A stretch of 48,824 bases of DNA from JAVJUS01 sp040220455. Its GTDB lineage: Bacteria; Pseudomonadota; Alphaproteobacteria; DSM-16000; Inquilinaceae. Shown piece by piece: positions 1 to 7,344 of this stretch; within the stretch, counting starts at the first letter, position 1; each line of letters opens with the position of its first letter. A model generated the notes under the pieces. The model was not told the origin of the DNA. It ran no database searches and saw only the letters and a list, made by a program, of their open reading frames with translations. The stretch covers positions 1 through 48,824 of the forward strand of contig JAVJUS010000136.1 in assembly GCA_040220455.1 (NCBI GenBank), read 5' to 3'. The position numbers and the translations under genes are program-made.

Positions 1-401
1 CCGACGCGCCGGTCGGCGCGGGCGCCGGCGCGGCGCCGGACACCTCGGGCATCGCCTGGGTCGCCTTCGACCGGGCGGAGATCGACCGCCTCGTCGCCGA
101 CGGCCGCACCGTGCTGGTCGACGTCACCGCCGACTGGTGCCTGACCTGCAAGGCGAACAAGGCGCTGGTCCTCGATCGCGGCGCGGTTGCGGAGCGGCTG
201 GCCGGCGACGTGGTCGCCATGCGCGCCGACTGGACCAGCCCGGACCCGGCGATCACCCGCTATCTGGAAAGCTACCAGCGCTACGGCGTGCCGTTCAACG
301 CCGTCTACGGCCCCGGCGCGCCCGAAGGCGAAGTCCTGCCGGAGATCCTGACCGCCCGCGGCGTGCTCGACGCCCTGGAGCGAGCGGACCCGTCCGGGTA
401 G
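1..401 (+). CDS. dsbD: Protein-disulfide reductase DsbD-type, C-terminal thioredoxin domain (5' truncated)
   Basis: The reading frame is open from base 3 and has no start in the window, so only the last ~132 residues of a larger protein are present. They form a thioredoxin-like domain with the redox motif WCLTCK just after VDVTAD, followed by a KANK stretch that is typical of the periplasmic C-terminal domain of DsbD/ScsB-type membrane reductases. In that family this domain receives electrons from a membrane domain and passes them to periplasmic thiol proteins. An Ala/Gly/Pro-rich linker precedes the domain, as expected after a membrane region. A perfect 24-bp palindrome at 444-467 follows the stop. 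The membrane part is outside the window, so a stand-alone thioredoxin-fold membrane protein cannot be fully excluded. Confidence 0.75.
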   Translation, partial: DAPVGAGAGAAPDTSGIAWVAFDRAEIDRLVADGRTVLVDVTADWCLTCKANKALVLDRGAVAERLAGDVVAMRADWTSPDPAITRYLESYQRYGVPFNAVYGPGAPEGEVLPEILTARGVLDALERADPSG

Positions 402-443
402 TATCCCGCCCGCCGGCCCCGACGGCCGGTCCGTTCCTGTTCC

Positions 444-467
444 GCGCCGGACCCCCGGGTCCGGCGC
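444..467 (+). terminator. Perfect 24-bp GC palindrome downstream of dsbD
   Basis: Arms GCGCCGGACCC and GGGTCCGGCGC are perfectly complementary and separated by two bases, lying 43 bp after the dsbD stop and 41 bp before the peroxiredoxin start. No T-run follows, so it is either a weak or factor-assisted terminator or simply a hairpin in the leader of the next gene. Confidence 0.4.
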
Positions 468-507
468 GTCCCTCGACAACAGACCCCCCGAGCGAGAGGT
501 CCCGATC

Positions 508-990
508 ATGACGATCAAGGTGGGCGACGCGATTCCGTCGGTGAAGCTCAAGCGCCTGGGCGCCAACGGGATGGAGGAGATCGACACCCGTGACGCCTTC
601 GCCGGCAAGAAGGCCGTGCTGTTCTCCGTGCCCGGCGCCTTCACGCCGACCTGCTCGGCCAAGCACCTGCCGGGCTTCGTCGACCACGCCCAGGCGATCC
701 GCGACAAGGGCGTCGACGTGGTCTACTGCACCGCCGTCAACGACCCGTTCGTGATGAAGGCCTGGGGCGAGCAGGCCGGTGTCGCCGACAAGGTGGAGAT
801 GCTGCCCGACGGCAACGGCGAGTTCGTCACCGCCCTGGGGCTGGAGATGGACGGCACCGGCTTCGGGCTGGGCAAGCGCGGCCAGCGCTTCGCCCTGATC
901 GCCGAGGACGGCAAGGTCACCGTCCTGTCGGTCGAGGAGCCGGGCGCCTTCGAGGTGTCGAGCGCGGAAGCGGTCCTCGCCGCCCTCTGA
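508..990 (+). CDS. Peroxiredoxin, Prx5-like (AhpC/TSA superfamily)
   Basis: 160 residues, the usual size for a bacterial PRDX5-type peroxiredoxin. The peroxidatic site reads PGAFTPTCSAKH with Cys49, the Thr and Pro of the active-site loop preceding it. A second cysteine, Cys74 in VVYCTAVND, sits where several Prx5-like enzymes have a non-catalytic cysteine. The protein should reduce hydrogen peroxide and organic hydroperoxides in the cytoplasm using a thiol donor (thioredoxin, glutaredoxin or glutathione), but the donor cannot be read from sequence. The ATG follows an AGAGG ribosome-binding site. It lies downstream of a thiol:disulfide reductase, which fits a thiol-redox neighbourhood, although a hairpin between the two suggests separate transcription. 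Confidence 0.9.
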   Translation: MTIKVGDAIPSVKLKRLGANGMEEIDTRDAFAGKKAVLFSVPGAFTPTCSAKHLPGFVDHAQAIRDKGVDVVYCTAVNDPFVMKAWGEQAGVADKVEMLPDGNGEFVTALGLEMDGTGFGLGKRGQRFALIAEDGKVTVLSVEEPGAFEVSSAEAVLAAL

Positions 991-1000
991 CGGCGCGAGC

Positions 1001-1084
1001 CGTTGCGCACCGCTACGCGGTGGGCAACCTACGGGCCGGTCGGCAATCGTCGGTCGCCCACGGCCGCCAGGCCGTGCGCGACGG
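1001..1084. repeat. REP-like palindromic pair (two copies, opposite orientation)
   Basis: Two copies of an intergenic motif whose consensus is roughly AGGTTGCCC, a 6-7 bp GC stem-loop, then GCGCAACGG. Copy one (1001-1033) is in reverse orientation, reading CGTTGCGC at its left end and GGGCAACCTACG at its right. Copy two (1051-1084) is forward, with GGTCGCCC at its left end, the stem ACGGCC/GGCCGT, and GCGCGACGG at its right end. Related copies occur at 4960-4994 and 44895-45025. The inverted pairing resembles REP doublets (BIME/REPIN). Confidence 0.6.
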
Positions 1085-1102
1085 CGCCCCTGCCGCGTAG
1101 TC

Positions 1103-1143
1103 CGATGCGTCGGGTAGAGGCGAAGCCGGAATCCGACGCATCG
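1103..1143. terminator. Hairpin between convergent genes
   Basis: Perfect 11-bp inverted repeat (CGATGCGTCGG and CCGACGCATCG) with a 19-base loop, ending three bases from the stop of the minus-strand kinase gene and lying between two convergent genes. This is the position expected of a bidirectional transcription stop, although no U-tract is visible. It could instead be a further repeat element attached to the REP pair next to it. Confidence 0.4.
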
Positions 1144-1146
1144 CGC

Positions 1147-2622
1147 TCACACCGGCAGGCGCAGCAGGCATCTGAGCCCGCCTTCCGGCGACGGCCCGAG
1201 GATGATGTCGCCGCCATGGCCGCGGGCGATGTCGCGCGCGATCGTCAGGCCCAGGCCGGTGCCGCCGGTCGCCTGGTTGCGCGAGGCGTCCAGGCGGAAG
1301 AACGGTCGGAAGACCTCCTCCAGCCGGTCCTCGGGAATGCCCGGGCCGTCGTCGTCGATGGCGATTTCCACCGACCGGCCGCGCCGTTCGGCGGTCAGCC
1401 AGATGCGCGGGGCGTGGCGCCGGGCGTTGGAGATCAGGTTGCCCAGGCACCGACGCATGGCCTGGGGGCGCAGGGAAATGACGAGCCCCGGCTCGATCGC
1501 CGTGGTCAGCTCCGCCCCCTCGCGCCGCGCGGCGATCGCGATCTCGTCGAGCAGGGCGCTCAGGTCCGTGGCGACCGGCGCCTCGGAGCCCTCGCCGCGG
1601 GCGAAGGCCAGATAGCCCTCGATCATCCGCTCCATCTCGGCGACATCGGCGCGCAGCTCGGCGATGTCGGGGTCGTCGCCGAGCAGGGCGAGCTGGAGCT
1701 TCATCCGGGTCAGCGGCGTGCGCAGGTCGTGGCTGACGCCGGCCAGCATCTCGGTGCGCTGGGTGATCTGGCGCTGGATGCGCTCGCGCATCACCAGAAA
1801 GGCGCGCGCGGCCTGGCGCACCTCCAGCGCGCCCTCGGGCTTGAAGGCGGGGACGTCGCGGCCCTTGCCGAAGCGCTCGGCGGCGTTGGCCAGGCGGCGG
1901 ATCGGCCGGATCTGGTTGCGCATGAACAGGATGGCGACGGCGAACAGCACCGCGCCGGAGCCGACCATCCACAGCAGGAAGACCTGGCTGGTCGAGCTGA
2001 ACAGCCGACTCTTGGGCACCAGGACCTCGAGCACGCCGCCGTCGAGCTGGACCTCGATCTTGGCCCATTCCTCGGCGACGCGCGTGTCGAAGCGGTAGGG
2101 CCGGCGGATCTGCTCGTGCAGCGCCTGGTCGAGCCGGCGCTCCAGTATCTGGAAGCCGAAGCGGCGCTCCTCGGTCTCGATCGTCTCCTGCGACCGGAAC
2201 GAGACGAGCATGCCCATGGTCGACGAGACCCGGCGGAACAGCGCCGCGCGCGCCTCCCCGTCGGCGTCCATGTCCGAGAGATCGGCGATGATCATCGCGA
2301 TCTCGCCGACCACGGCGCGCGACAGGCGCTCGGTCACCGTGTCCCAGTGCCGGTCGTAGAAATAGAAGGTGGCGATCGCCTGCATCAGCAGGACCGGCGT
2401 GACGATGATCATCAGCGACCGGCCGAACAGGGTGCGTGGCAGGAAGCGCTTGATCAGGCCGCGCCGGGGCATCCGCTCGTCGTCGAGGGTGCGGTCGAGG
2501 GTGCGGTCGAGGGCGCGCGCGGCCTCGCGCACGCGCCCGCTCACCCGACGCCAGCCGGCGGCCAGCGGCGTGCGGCCCAGCCCCCTGCCCAACCCCCGGC
2601 CCAGGCGCTGCGCCACGGTCAC
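1147..2622 (-). CDS. EnvZ-type sensor histidine kinase
   Basis: Transmembrane sensor kinase of about 491 residues from a GTG at 2622, 13 bp after the response-regulator stop; an internal ATG at 2472 (441 residues) begins at MPRRGLIKRF and is an alternative. From the GTG: a basic, repetitive N-terminus, membrane segment ~68-90, periplasmic domain ~91-210, membrane segment ~213-233, HAMP, then a HisKA box with GVSHDLRTPLTRMKL (His298) and a HATPase domain with NLISNARRHA, DDDGPGIP and GTGLGL. It should autophosphorylate and pass phosphate to the OmpR-type regulator encoded just upstream. The NLISNARRHA and FRPFFRLD boxes match alphaproteobacterial EnvZ-like kinases, but the stimulus is unknown. 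The region between the GTG and the ATG contains short tandem DNA repeats and may not be translated. Confidence 0.9.
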   Translation of the reverse strand: MTVAQRLGRGLGRGLGRTPLAAGWRRVSGRVREAARALDRTLDRTLDDERMPRRGLIKRFLPRTLFGRSLMIIVTPVLLMQAIATFYFYDRHWDTVTERLSRAVVGEIAMIIADLSDMDADGEARAALFRRVSSTMGMLVSFRSQETIETEERRFGFQILERRLDQALHEQIRRPYRFDTRVAEEWAKIEVQLDGGVLEVLVPKSRLFSSTSQVFLLWMVGSGAVLFAVAILFMRNQIRPIRRLANAAERFGKGRDVPAFKPEGALEVRQAARAFLVMRERIQRQITQRTEMLAGVSHDLRTPLTRMKLQLALLGDDPDIAELRADVAEMERMIEGYLAFARGEGSEAPVATDLSALLDEIAIAARREGAELTTAIEPGLVISLRPQAMRRCLGNLISNARRHAPRIWLTAERRGRSVEIAIDDDGPGIPEDRLEEVFRPFFRLDASRNQATGGTGLGLTIARDIARGHGGDIILGPSPEGGLRCLLRLPV

Positions 2623-2635
2623 GGCCCGGCCCCGC

Positions 2636-3376
2636 TCATGGCGGATCGGGCCGCAGGACGTAGCCCTCCCCCCGCACGGTCTGGAGGTAGCGCGGCAGCT
2701 TCGGGTCCGGCTCGATCTTGCGGCGCAGGCGGGTGACCTGGACGTCGACCGTCCGGGCGTTGCCGGCGATCCGACTGAGCGTGCCCAGCTCCTCGCGCGA
2801 CAGGACCCGTCCGGCATGGCGCGCGAGCACCGCCAGCAGCTTGGCCTCCGCGCCGGTCAGGCGGATCGGCGCGCCGCCGCGGGTCAGCGCCTCGCGCTCG
2901 GGGTCGAACAGGAACGGCCCCAGGCGCACGGCCTCGCTGCGCGCCGGCGCCTCGGCCGGGGCGCCCCGGCGCAGCACGTTGTTGAGCCGCAGCAGCAGCT
3001 CGCGCGGCTCGAACGGCTTGGGCAGGTAGTCGTCGGCACCGCGCTCGAGCCCTGTGATCCGGTCCTCGGCCTCGCCCATGGCGGTCAGCAGCAGGATCGG
3101 CGTGTCGCCGTCGGCCTTGATCGCCGTGGTCAGGTCGAAGCCGTTCTCCCCCGGCATCATCACGTCGAGGATGATCAGGTCGAAGGCGAGGCCGGCGAGC
3201 TTGGCCCGCGCGTCGGCGGCGTCGATCGCCGTCGTCACCAGGAAGCCGTTGTCGGCGAGATACTTGCGCAGCAACTCGCGCAAGCGGGAGTCGTCGTCGA
3301 CCACCAGGATGTGGGGCGCGACGGCGTCGGTTCCGGTCGCGGTCGTCGGCAGCTCGCCCTGCATGGCGGCGATCAT
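2636..3376 (-). CDS. OmpR/PhoB-type response regulator
   Basis: 246 residues: a receiver domain (~22-135) with the acidic triad VVDDD and phospho-acceptor Asp71 in IILDVMMPG, Thr in LLLTA and Lys in YLPKPFEP, followed by a winged-helix DNA-binding domain (~150-244) with the typical ending RGEGYVL. It is the cognate partner of the kinase gene 13 bp downstream and is preceded by the marR gene with a 45-bp gap, so the three are probably cotranscribed. A second in-frame ATG at 3364 would shorten the protein by four residues. The OmpR family normally activates or represses sigma-70 promoters. Target genes cannot be inferred here, although ilvE is the divergent neighbour of the operon. Confidence 0.93.
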   Translation of the reverse strand: MIAAMQGELPTTATGTDAVAPHILVVDDDSRLRELLRKYLADNGFLVTTAIDAADARAKLAGLAFDLIILDVMMPGENGFDLTTAIKADGDTPILLLTAMGEAEDRITGLERGADDYLPKPFEPRELLLRLNNVLRRGAPAEAPARSEAVRLGPFLFDPEREALTRGGAPIRLTGAEAKLLAVLARHAGRVLSREELGTLSRIAGNARTVDVQVTRLRRKIEPDPKLPRYLQTVRGEGYVLRPDPP

Positions 3377-3421
3377 AGCACGCGCATCCGCCGCGTCATC
3401 GCCCGGCGCGACGCCGCCCGG

Positions 3422-3943
3422 TCACCGGTCCCGATCCCGGTCGCGCTCCGGCAGGGGAGACTCGACCAGGCCGCGATCGGCCTCGTCGAGCAGGCCGGCC
3501 GCGACCCGGCGGAAGCCGGCCACCGCCTCCGCCCCGGCGCGGCGATAGGCGCGCAGCAGCCGGGCGTGCTGGGCGTCGTAGAGCTCCTTCTCCAGCGCCC
3601 GGCCCGCCTCGGTCAGCCTGAGTTCGCGCCGGCGCCGGTCGCGCGCCGCCGGCCGCTGCTCGATCAGCCCGGCCTCGGTCAGGTCCGCCAGCACGCGCCC
3701 CGCGGTCTGCTTGGTCACCTTGAGGATGCGCAGCAGCTCCGTCACCGACAGCCCCGGGCTGCGGCCGATGAAGTAGAGCGCGCGGTGATGCGCCCGGCCC
3801 AGCCCGTGGCGGGCGAGCGCGGCCTCCGCGTCCGCCGCCAGGGCGCGCTGGGCGAAGAACAGCATTTCCAGCCCCCGGCGGAGGTCCTCCTCGCGCAGGA
3901 ACAGGGGGTTGGCGGCGGGTTTACCCTCGGACATGCCTACCAT
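3422..3943 (-). CDS. MarR-family transcriptional regulator
   Basis: 173 residues with a winged helix-turn-helix at about residues 45-120. The recognition segment LSVTELLRILKVTKQTAGRVLADL is followed by a basic wing rich in Arg (RDRRRRELRLTEAG), as in MarR/SlyA dimeric repressors that respond to small ligands. The C-terminus is a charged tail (RDRDRDR). It is the first gene of a minus-strand operon with the response regulator and kinase, and is divergent from ilvE across a 93-bp AT-richer spacer that contains an inverted repeat (3951-4018), a natural place for autoregulation. ATGs at 3943 and 3934 are both possible; neither has a strong Shine-Dalgarno sequence. Confidence 0.88.
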   Translation of the reverse strand: MVGMSEGKPAANPLFLREEDLRRGLEMLFFAQRALAADAEAALARHGLGRAHHRALYFIGRSPGLSVTELLRILKVTKQTAGRVLADLTEAGLIEQRPAARDRRRRELRLTEAGRALEKELYDAQHARLLRAYRRAGAEAVAGFRRVAAGLLDEADRGLVESPLPERDRDRDR

Positions 3944-3950
3944 GCATTGC

Positions 3951-4018
3951 GTTCGTCATATTGACTTCATCTCGGGCGAATGTTACGACCAAAACCAGGA
4001 TATGCGACATAAACGAAC
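3951..4018. promoter_or_regulatory. Candidate operator: inverted GTTCGT/ACGAAC boxes between marR and ilvE
   Basis: The spacer carries GTTCGT at 3951-3956 and its reverse complement ACGAAC at 4013-4018, each in a similar AT-rich context (ATTG before the first box, CAATT after the second). They flank the divergent promoters. A paired inverted box is compatible with binding of a dimeric MarR-type regulator, but this is an inference from position and symmetry only. Confidence 0.3.
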
Positions 4019-4036
4019 AATTGGACCCATACAATC

Positions 4037-4939
4037 ATGACAATTGTTCCATTCGATGACCGCGACGGCGTGATCTGGCTGGACGGCCGCATGGTGCCCT
4101 GGCGCGAGGCCCGGGTCCATGTCCTCACCCACGCGCTGCACTATGCCAGCAGCGTGTTCGAGGGAGAACGCGTCTATGGCGGCGAGGTCTTCAAGCTGAC
4201 CGAGCACTCCCAGCGCCTCGCCGATTCCGCGGAAATCATGGGCTTCCGCCTGCCCTGGACGGTCGAGCAGATCGACGCCGCGACCCGGGAGGTCATCGCC
4301 GCGCAGGGCATCGTCGACGGCTATGTCCGCCCGGTCGCCTGGCGCGGGTCGGAGATGATGGGCGTGTCGGCCCAGCACAACTCCATCCATGTCGCCATCG
4401 CGACCTGGGAGTGGCCGAGCTATTTCGATCCGGCCGCGCGGATGAAGGGCATCAAGCTGACCATGGCGCCGTGGCGCCGGCCGAGCCCGGAGACCGCGCC
4501 GACCAAGGCCAAGGCGGCCGGCCTTTACATGATCTGCACGCTGAGCAAGCACGCCGCCGAGGGCCAGGGCTTCCACGACGCCCTGATGCTCGACTACCGC
4601 GGCCTGCTGGCTGAGGCGACGGGCGCCAACCTGTTCCTGGTCATCGACGGCAAGCTGCACACGCCGACGCCGGACTGCTTCCTCGACGGCATCACCCGGC
4701 GCACGGTGATCGAGCTGGCCGAGGCGCGCGGCATCGAGGTGATCGAGCGGCACATGGAGCCGACCGAGCTGACCAAGGCGAGCGAGGTCTTCATCACCGG
4801 CACGGCGGCGGAGGTGACCCCGGTCGGCCTGATCGACGAGCTGACCTTCACCCCGGGCCGAATCACCGAGACCCTGATGAACGACTTCACCGCCGCCGTC
4901 CAACCGCGCGGCGACAAGGCGGTGGCCGCGGCGGAGTAG
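4037..4939 (+). CDS. ilvE: Branched-chain amino acid aminotransferase (class IV)
   Basis: 300 residues, full length for the IlvE class IV PLP aminotransferases. It should catalyse the last, reversible step of leucine, isoleucine and valine synthesis with glutamate as amino donor. Visible marks are the N-terminal HALHYASSVFEGERVY region, the PLP lysine Lys159 in AKAAGLY at the same position as in the E. coli enzyme, the phosphate-binding/active-site segment LLAEATGANLFLV, and FLDGITRRTVIEL followed by a TGTAAEVTPV loop. The ATG is preceded by an AT-rich leader with no strong Shine-Dalgarno sequence. It is transcribed divergently from marR and may be controlled through the shared spacer. D-amino acid transaminase and ADC lyase belong to the same fold but fit these motifs less well. 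Confidence 0.92.
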   Translation: MTIVPFDDRDGVIWLDGRMVPWREARVHVLTHALHYASSVFEGERVYGGEVFKLTEHSQRLADSAEIMGFRLPWTVEQIDAATREVIAAQGIVDGYVRPVAWRGSEMMGVSAQHNSIHVAIATWEWPSYFDPAARMKGIKLTMAPWRRPSPETAPTKAKAAGLYMICTLSKHAAEGQGFHDALMLDYRGLLAEATGANLFLVIDGKLHTPTPDCFLDGITRRTVIELAEARGIEVIERHMEPTELTKASEVFITGTAAEVTPVGLIDELTFTPGRITETLMNDFTAAVQPRGDKAVAAAE

Positions 4940-4959
4940 GGGCCGTCCCGGCCGAATCG

Positions 4960-4994
4960 CAGGTTTCCCACTGCCGCCAGGCGCTGCGCAACGG
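4960..4994 (+). repeat. REP-like palindromic element (single copy)
   Basis: Forward copy of the family seen at 1001-1084 and 44895-45025: AGGTTTCCC at the left, a short stem around CTGCCGCCAGG, and GCGCAACGG at the right, followed by CCATGTC as in the copy ending at 45025. It lies 20 bp after the ilvE stop. Confidence 0.55.
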
Positions 4995-5017
4995 CCATGT
5001 CGCCGATGCAATCGGAC

Positions 5018-5169
5018 CCGTCATCCCGGGCGATAGGCGAGCCCGAGGCCGGCACGGCCTCGGGTGGCGAGCCTTGCGACCCGGGATCCATGCTCCCGGT
5101 GCTGCGGCAGCGCCGGCGGCAGGGCCACCGAGATCCCGGCTCTCCGCTTCGCTCCGGCCGGGATGACGG
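5018..5169. repeat. Intergenic repeat bounded by inverted CCGTCATCCCGG ends
   Basis: A 152-bp segment that begins CCGTCATCCCGG (5018-5029) and ends with the exact reverse complement (5158-5169). Between the ends are further matches to the common alphaproteobacterial intergenic-palindrome style, including CCCGGGATCC and the CTCCGCTTCGCTCCGGCCGGG stretch. It occupies most of the space between convergent ilvE and moaE and has no coding signal. It is probably a non-autonomous palindromic repeat that also serves as a transcription barrier. Confidence 0.5.
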
Positions 5170-5188
5170 CAATGGAGCTCCTCGCCCG

Positions 5189-5656
5189 TCACGCCGTCTC
5201 GGCGGTGTCCCAGCGGGCCGCGGCGTCGTCGTCGGTCGCCTTGGCCTCGACCCAGTGGGCGCCCTCGACCGTCTCCTCCAGCTTCCAGAACGGCGCCCTG
5301 GTCTTGAGCCAGTCGACCAGGAACTCGCAGGCCTCGAAGGCCTCGCGCCGGTGGGCGGCGGCGACCGTCACATGGACGATGGGCGCGCCCGGCTCCAGCC
5401 GGCCGTAGCGGTGGACGATCCGGACGTCGAGCACGGCCGGCCAGCGCCGTCGCGCCTCGGCCTCGATCTCGCCCAGCATGCGCTCGGTCATGCCCGGATA
5501 GTGCTCGAGCGTCATGGCGACCAGCGGCACGCCGTCGAAGCTGTCGCGCACGAGGCCCAGGAAGGTCGCCACGCCGCCGACATCCGCGCGGCCCGACGTC
5601 ACGGCCGCGACCTCGGCGCCGGGGTCGAAGGGCTCGCTCTGCACCCGCACGGCCAT
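5189..5656 (-). CDS. moaE: Molybdopterin synthase catalytic subunit MoaE
   Basis: 155 residues. MoaE pairs with MoaD and inserts two sulfurs into cyclic pyranopterin monophosphate to make molybdopterin. Family marks are FLGLVRD, LEHYPGM, IVHRYGRLEPGA, the AHRREAFEAC segment, and the catalytic lysines Lys118 and Lys125 within LVDWLKTRAPFWKLE. The gene is last in a minus-strand run, 14 bp after moaD, in the moaD-moaE arrangement commonly found downstream of uvrC-pgsA in alphaproteobacteria. The C-terminal ~15 residues are acidic and not conserved. Length and all key residues look intact. Confidence 0.95.
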   Translation of the reverse strand: MAVRVQSEPFDPGAEVAAVTSGRADVGGVATFLGLVRDSFDGVPLVAMTLEHYPGMTERMLGEIEAEARRRWPAVLDVRIVHRYGRLEPGAPIVHVTVAAAHRREAFEACEFLVDWLKTRAPFWKLEETVEGAHWVEAKATDDDAAARWDTAETA

Positions 5657-5670
5657 CGAGGGCGCCCCGG

Positions 5671-5922
5671 TCAGCCGCCGGTCATCGGCGGGAACAGCGC
5701 CACCTCGTCGCCCGGGGCGACGGGATCGCCGGGCTTGGCGAAGCGCTGGTTGACCGCGACCCGGATGACCTTGTCGTTGGCGAGCGCGTCGGCATAGCCC
5801 GGCCCGCGCGTCTTCAGCCAGTCCACGAGCCCCGCCACGTCGCCCACCTCGGCGGGCGGCGTGACCTCCTCCTCGGCATGGCCGACCTTGGTCCGCAGCC
5901 AGGCGAAATAGAGCAGCTTCAT
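5671..5922 (-). CDS. moaD: Molybdopterin synthase sulfur-carrier subunit MoaD
   Basis: 83 residues from the ATG at 5922, starting MKLLYFAWLRTKVG, a ubiquitin-like beta-grasp protein. It ends in FPPMTGG, the exposed Gly-Gly tail that is adenylated by MoeB-type enzymes and converted to a thiocarboxylate for sulfur transfer by MoaE. An upstream in-frame ATG at 5958 would add 12 residues not seen in the family and was not chosen. It lies 51 bp after moeA and 14 bp before moaE. No moeB-like activating enzyme is seen in the window, so it must be encoded elsewhere. Confidence 0.94.
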   Translation of the reverse strand: MKLLYFAWLRTKVGHAEEEVTPPAEVGDVAGLVDWLKTRGPGYADALANDKVIRVAVNQRFAKPGDPVAPGDEVALFPPMTGG

Positions 5923-5973
5923 GACCCCGAATGTCGGTGATCGCGGGCCCGGATGCAAGGCGGCGTCAGGTCT

Positions 5974-7344
5974 CTAGACGGCCGGCATCCGGAACCACAC
6001 CGTCTCCCCCTCGCGCACCTCGGTCGTGTCCTCGGCCAGCTCCACGAAGCCCTCGGCGAAGAGCATGCTGGACAGGATGCCGGCGCCGTCCCGGGGATAG
6101 CGCTCGGCGACCGGCGCGCCATCCTTGTCGTCGGAGAGACGGGCGCGCACGAACTCCCGGCGGCCGGGCTTCCTGGTCATGGCGAAGCCGGCGCGCACCG
6201 GGATGCGGCGCGGCGGGGTCGGGGTCGCGCCGGCGAGGCGGGCGAGCAGGGGCCGGGCCAGGATCTCGAAGCTGACCGCGACCGCCACCGGGTTGCCGGG
6301 CAGGCCGATGAAGGGCGGTCCCCGGCCGTCCGGGCCGAGCCGGCCGAGCGCCACCGGCCGCCCCGGCTTGACCGCCAGGCGCCAGGCCCAGAGGCGGCCG
6401 CCCGCGCCCTCCACCGCCGCCCTCACATGGTCCTCCGCCCCGGTCGACATGCCGCCGGAGCTGACCACCACATCGGCCGCCGCGGCCCCACGGGCCAGCG
6501 CCTCGCCGATCGCCTGGCGGTCGTCGCGGAGCACGCCCAGGTCGATCACCTCCAGCCCCGCCGCGCGCAGCCCGGCCAGGAGCTGGTAGCGGTTGGCGTC
6601 GTAGATGCCGCCCGGCGGCAGCGGGGTGCCAGGCTCGTTGACCTCGTCCCCGGTCGACAGCACGGCGGCGCGCAGCCGGCGATAGACCGCGGCCCGGGGC
6701 CGGCCGAGGGCGGCCAGCATGCCGACATCGGCCGGCCGCAGCACCCGGCCGGCGCGCAGTACCGTGTCGCCCGAGCCCACGTCCTCCCCGGCGAGGCGGT
6801 AGTTGGCGCCGCGCCGGATGCCCGCCGGCAGGCGCACGAACGCCGGGTCCGGCCCGGCCTCCGCGCCGTCCGGCACCGGCCCGGCGGGCGCCGGCTCTGC
6901 GGGCTCGGGGGCGCAGTCCTCCTGCATGAAGATCGTGTCGGGCGAGCCCGGGCCGCCGGGCATCGGCGCGCCGGTCAGCACGCGCCAGGCCTCACCCCGC
7001 CGCGGCGTGCGGGATACCGGATGGCCGGCGGCGATGCGCCCGGCCACGGGCAGCCGCGTCTCCGCCGCGCCGCCCTCGGCCAGGTCGTCGAAGAAGACGG
7101 CATAGCCGTCGACGGCCGCGTTGTCATGGGGCGGGATCGCCCGGTCCGCGACCGCGTCCTCGGCCAGCACGCGGCCGCCGGCCTCGGCGAGCGCGACGGT
7201 CTCGATCCCGGCGACCGGGCCGATCCGGGCGTCGAGCCGGGCCAGCGCCTCGTCCAGGCGCATCGGCGGGTCGTCGGCGGCGAAGCAGTCGTCTGCCAGG
7301 GTGGGCGGCCCGGCGCCGGTGGCGGGCCCGTCCCCGCCGCTCAT
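5974..7344 (-). CDS. moeA: Molybdopterin molybdenumtransferase MoeA
   Basis: 456 residues. MoeA inserts molybdate into adenylylated molybdopterin. Domain marks are the N-terminal RLDEALARLDARI segment, the domain containing NAAVDGYAV, LSTGDEVNEPG, the VVSSGGMSTGAEDHV loop in the MoCF-like domain, FIGLPGNPVAVAVSFE, and a beta-rich C-terminal domain. The ATG at 7344 overlaps the mobB stop in an ATGA junction, supporting translational coupling and fixing the start; an open frame extends further upstream only because it runs antisense to mobB. With mobB upstream and moaDE downstream, it forms a molybdenum-cofactor operon. Confidence 0.93.
   Translation of the reverse strand: MSGGDGPATGAGPPTLADDCFAADDPPMRLDEALARLDARIGPVAGIETVALAEAGGRVLAEDAVADRAIPPHDNAAVDGYAVFFDDLAEGGAAETRLPVAGRIAAGHPVSRTPRRGEAWRVLTGAPMPGGPGSPDTIFMQEDCAPEPAEPAPAGPVPDGAEAGPDPAFVRLPAGIRRGANYRLAGEDVGSGDTVLRAGRVLRPADVGMLAALGRPRAAVYRRLRAAVLSTGDEVNEPGTPLPPGGIYDANRYQLLAGLRAAGLEVIDLGVLRDDRQAIGEALARGAAAADVVVSSGGMSTGAEDHVRAAVEGAGGRLWAWRLAVKPGRPVALGRLGPDGRGPPFIGLPGNPVAVAVSFEILARPLLARLAGATPTPPRRIPVRAGFAMTRKPGRREFVRARLSDDKDGAPVAERYPRDGAGILSSMLFAEGFVELAEDTTEVREGETVWFRMPAV

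Noticed and set aside
1003..2736. Long open frame on the plus strand opposite the sensor kinase
   Set aside because: Translation is low-complexity, rich in Arg/Gly/His/Gln, and mirrors the kinase codons. Such antisense frames are common in very GC-rich DNA. Many others of the same kind (for example opposite uvrC, mutL, yejF and dnaX) were dropped for the same reason.
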